From Deltaproteobacteria bacterium (GTDB lineage: Bacteria > UBA10199 > SBBF01): 5,934 bases of DNA. A model generated the notes under the pieces. It worked only from the letters and a program-made list of their open reading frames with translations. It was not told the origin of the DNA and ran no database searches. The translations under genes and the position numbers were made by a program. The stretch spans positions 1 to 5,934 of the forward strand of contig JACQOY010000135.1 of assembly GCA_016207765.1 (NCBI GenBank), written 5' to 3'. Shown one piece after another: positions 5,779 through 5,934 of this stretch. Position 1 is the first letter of the stretch. Every line of letters begins with the position of its first letter.

Positions 5779-5934
5779 TTAATAAATCCCTTCCGAGATC
5801 GGACTCAACCCGGCAGGGTGGTTTTTTTTGAGGTAGTTGATGTCCTTGATGAAATCTTCGCGCTTGTAATAGGCCTCCACCAGCTTGCCGGTATCCATCC
5901 GGATGGCGTCGCATGGGCAGGCCTCGACACAGTA
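5779..5934 (-). CDS. nuoI: NADH-quinone oxidoreductase subunit I, C-terminal end (partial)
   Basis: Only the last 51 residues are present; the 5' part is beyond the right edge. The fragment opens YCVEACPCDAIRMDTG, the end of a 4Fe-4S ferredoxin motif (third and fourth Cys before Pro), and goes on KLVEAYYKREDFIKDINYL to a natural-looking tail ending SPISEGIY. The CPCDAIRMDTG stretch followed by a Tyr/Arg-rich segment is typical of NuoI, the peripheral-arm subunit of complex I holding clusters N6a and N6b. Other 2x4Fe-4S ferredoxins are possible but less likely. It implies a nuo operon to the right, reading toward this window. Residues INYLKKNHP are encoded by the right copy of the 26-bp repeat. 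A TAA at 5779-5781 ends the gene. Confidence 0.72.
   Translation of the reverse strand, partial: YCVEACPCDAIRMDTGKLVEAYYKREDFIKDINYLKKNHPAGLSPISEGIY
5816..5841. repeat. 26-bp direct repeat, right copy (inside nuoI)
   Basis: Identical to 5018-5043. This copy is in a continuous nuoI frame and is probably the ancestral one. The two copies are in direct orientation, 798 bases apart, and bracket the small basic protein and nucleotidyltransferase genes. Confidence 0.9.

Overview
The window reads as bacterial chromosome, dense in genes and moderately GC-rich. Its core is a metabolic locus: four genes on the minus strand, in the order epimerase (epi), malyl-CoA-type lyase (mcl), methylsuccinyl-CoA dehydrogenase (mcd) and a MaoC-type mesaconyl-CoA hydratase (mch, cut by the left edge). 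This is the back half of the ethylmalonyl-CoA pathway, which lets organisms without isocitrate lyase assimilate acetyl-CoA. Genes for crotonyl-CoA carboxylase/reductase and ethylmalonyl-CoA mutase are not in the window. epi/mcl and mcd/mch each overlap by ATGA, so the cluster looks like one operon.

Divergent from epi, on the plus strand (about 3491/3527-4846), is a malic enzyme with an N-terminal ACT domain. It would turn malate, made from the glyoxylate and acetyl-CoA output of the pathway, into pyruvate. The short space between the two (3435 to 3490 or 3526) must hold both promoters.

Right of the malic enzyme the sequence changes character. A 5'-truncated DsrE-like gene (minus, 4843-5049) converges on the malic enzyme. 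A small basic protein gene and a minimal nucleotidyltransferase gene follow on the plus strand (5148-5766, overlapping by 59 bp). They resemble a toxin-antitoxin-like pair and look lower in GC. The C-terminus of NuoI (complex I) enters from the right edge on the minus strand. A 26-bp exact direct repeat joins the broken start of the DsrE fragment (5018-5043) to nuoI (5816-5841) and brackets the nucleotidyltransferase module, which suggests a rearrangement or insertion there (or an assembly artefact).

The organism cannot be fixed from the sequence. The NuoI tail and the type of lyase suggest a Gram-negative lineage outside the classical alphaproteobacterial users of the ethylmalonyl-CoA pathway, possibly a deltaproteobacteria-like group; this is a weak inference. 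No tRNA, rRNA, CRISPR array or recognisable transposase was seen, and no gene-free stretch exceeds 300 bases.
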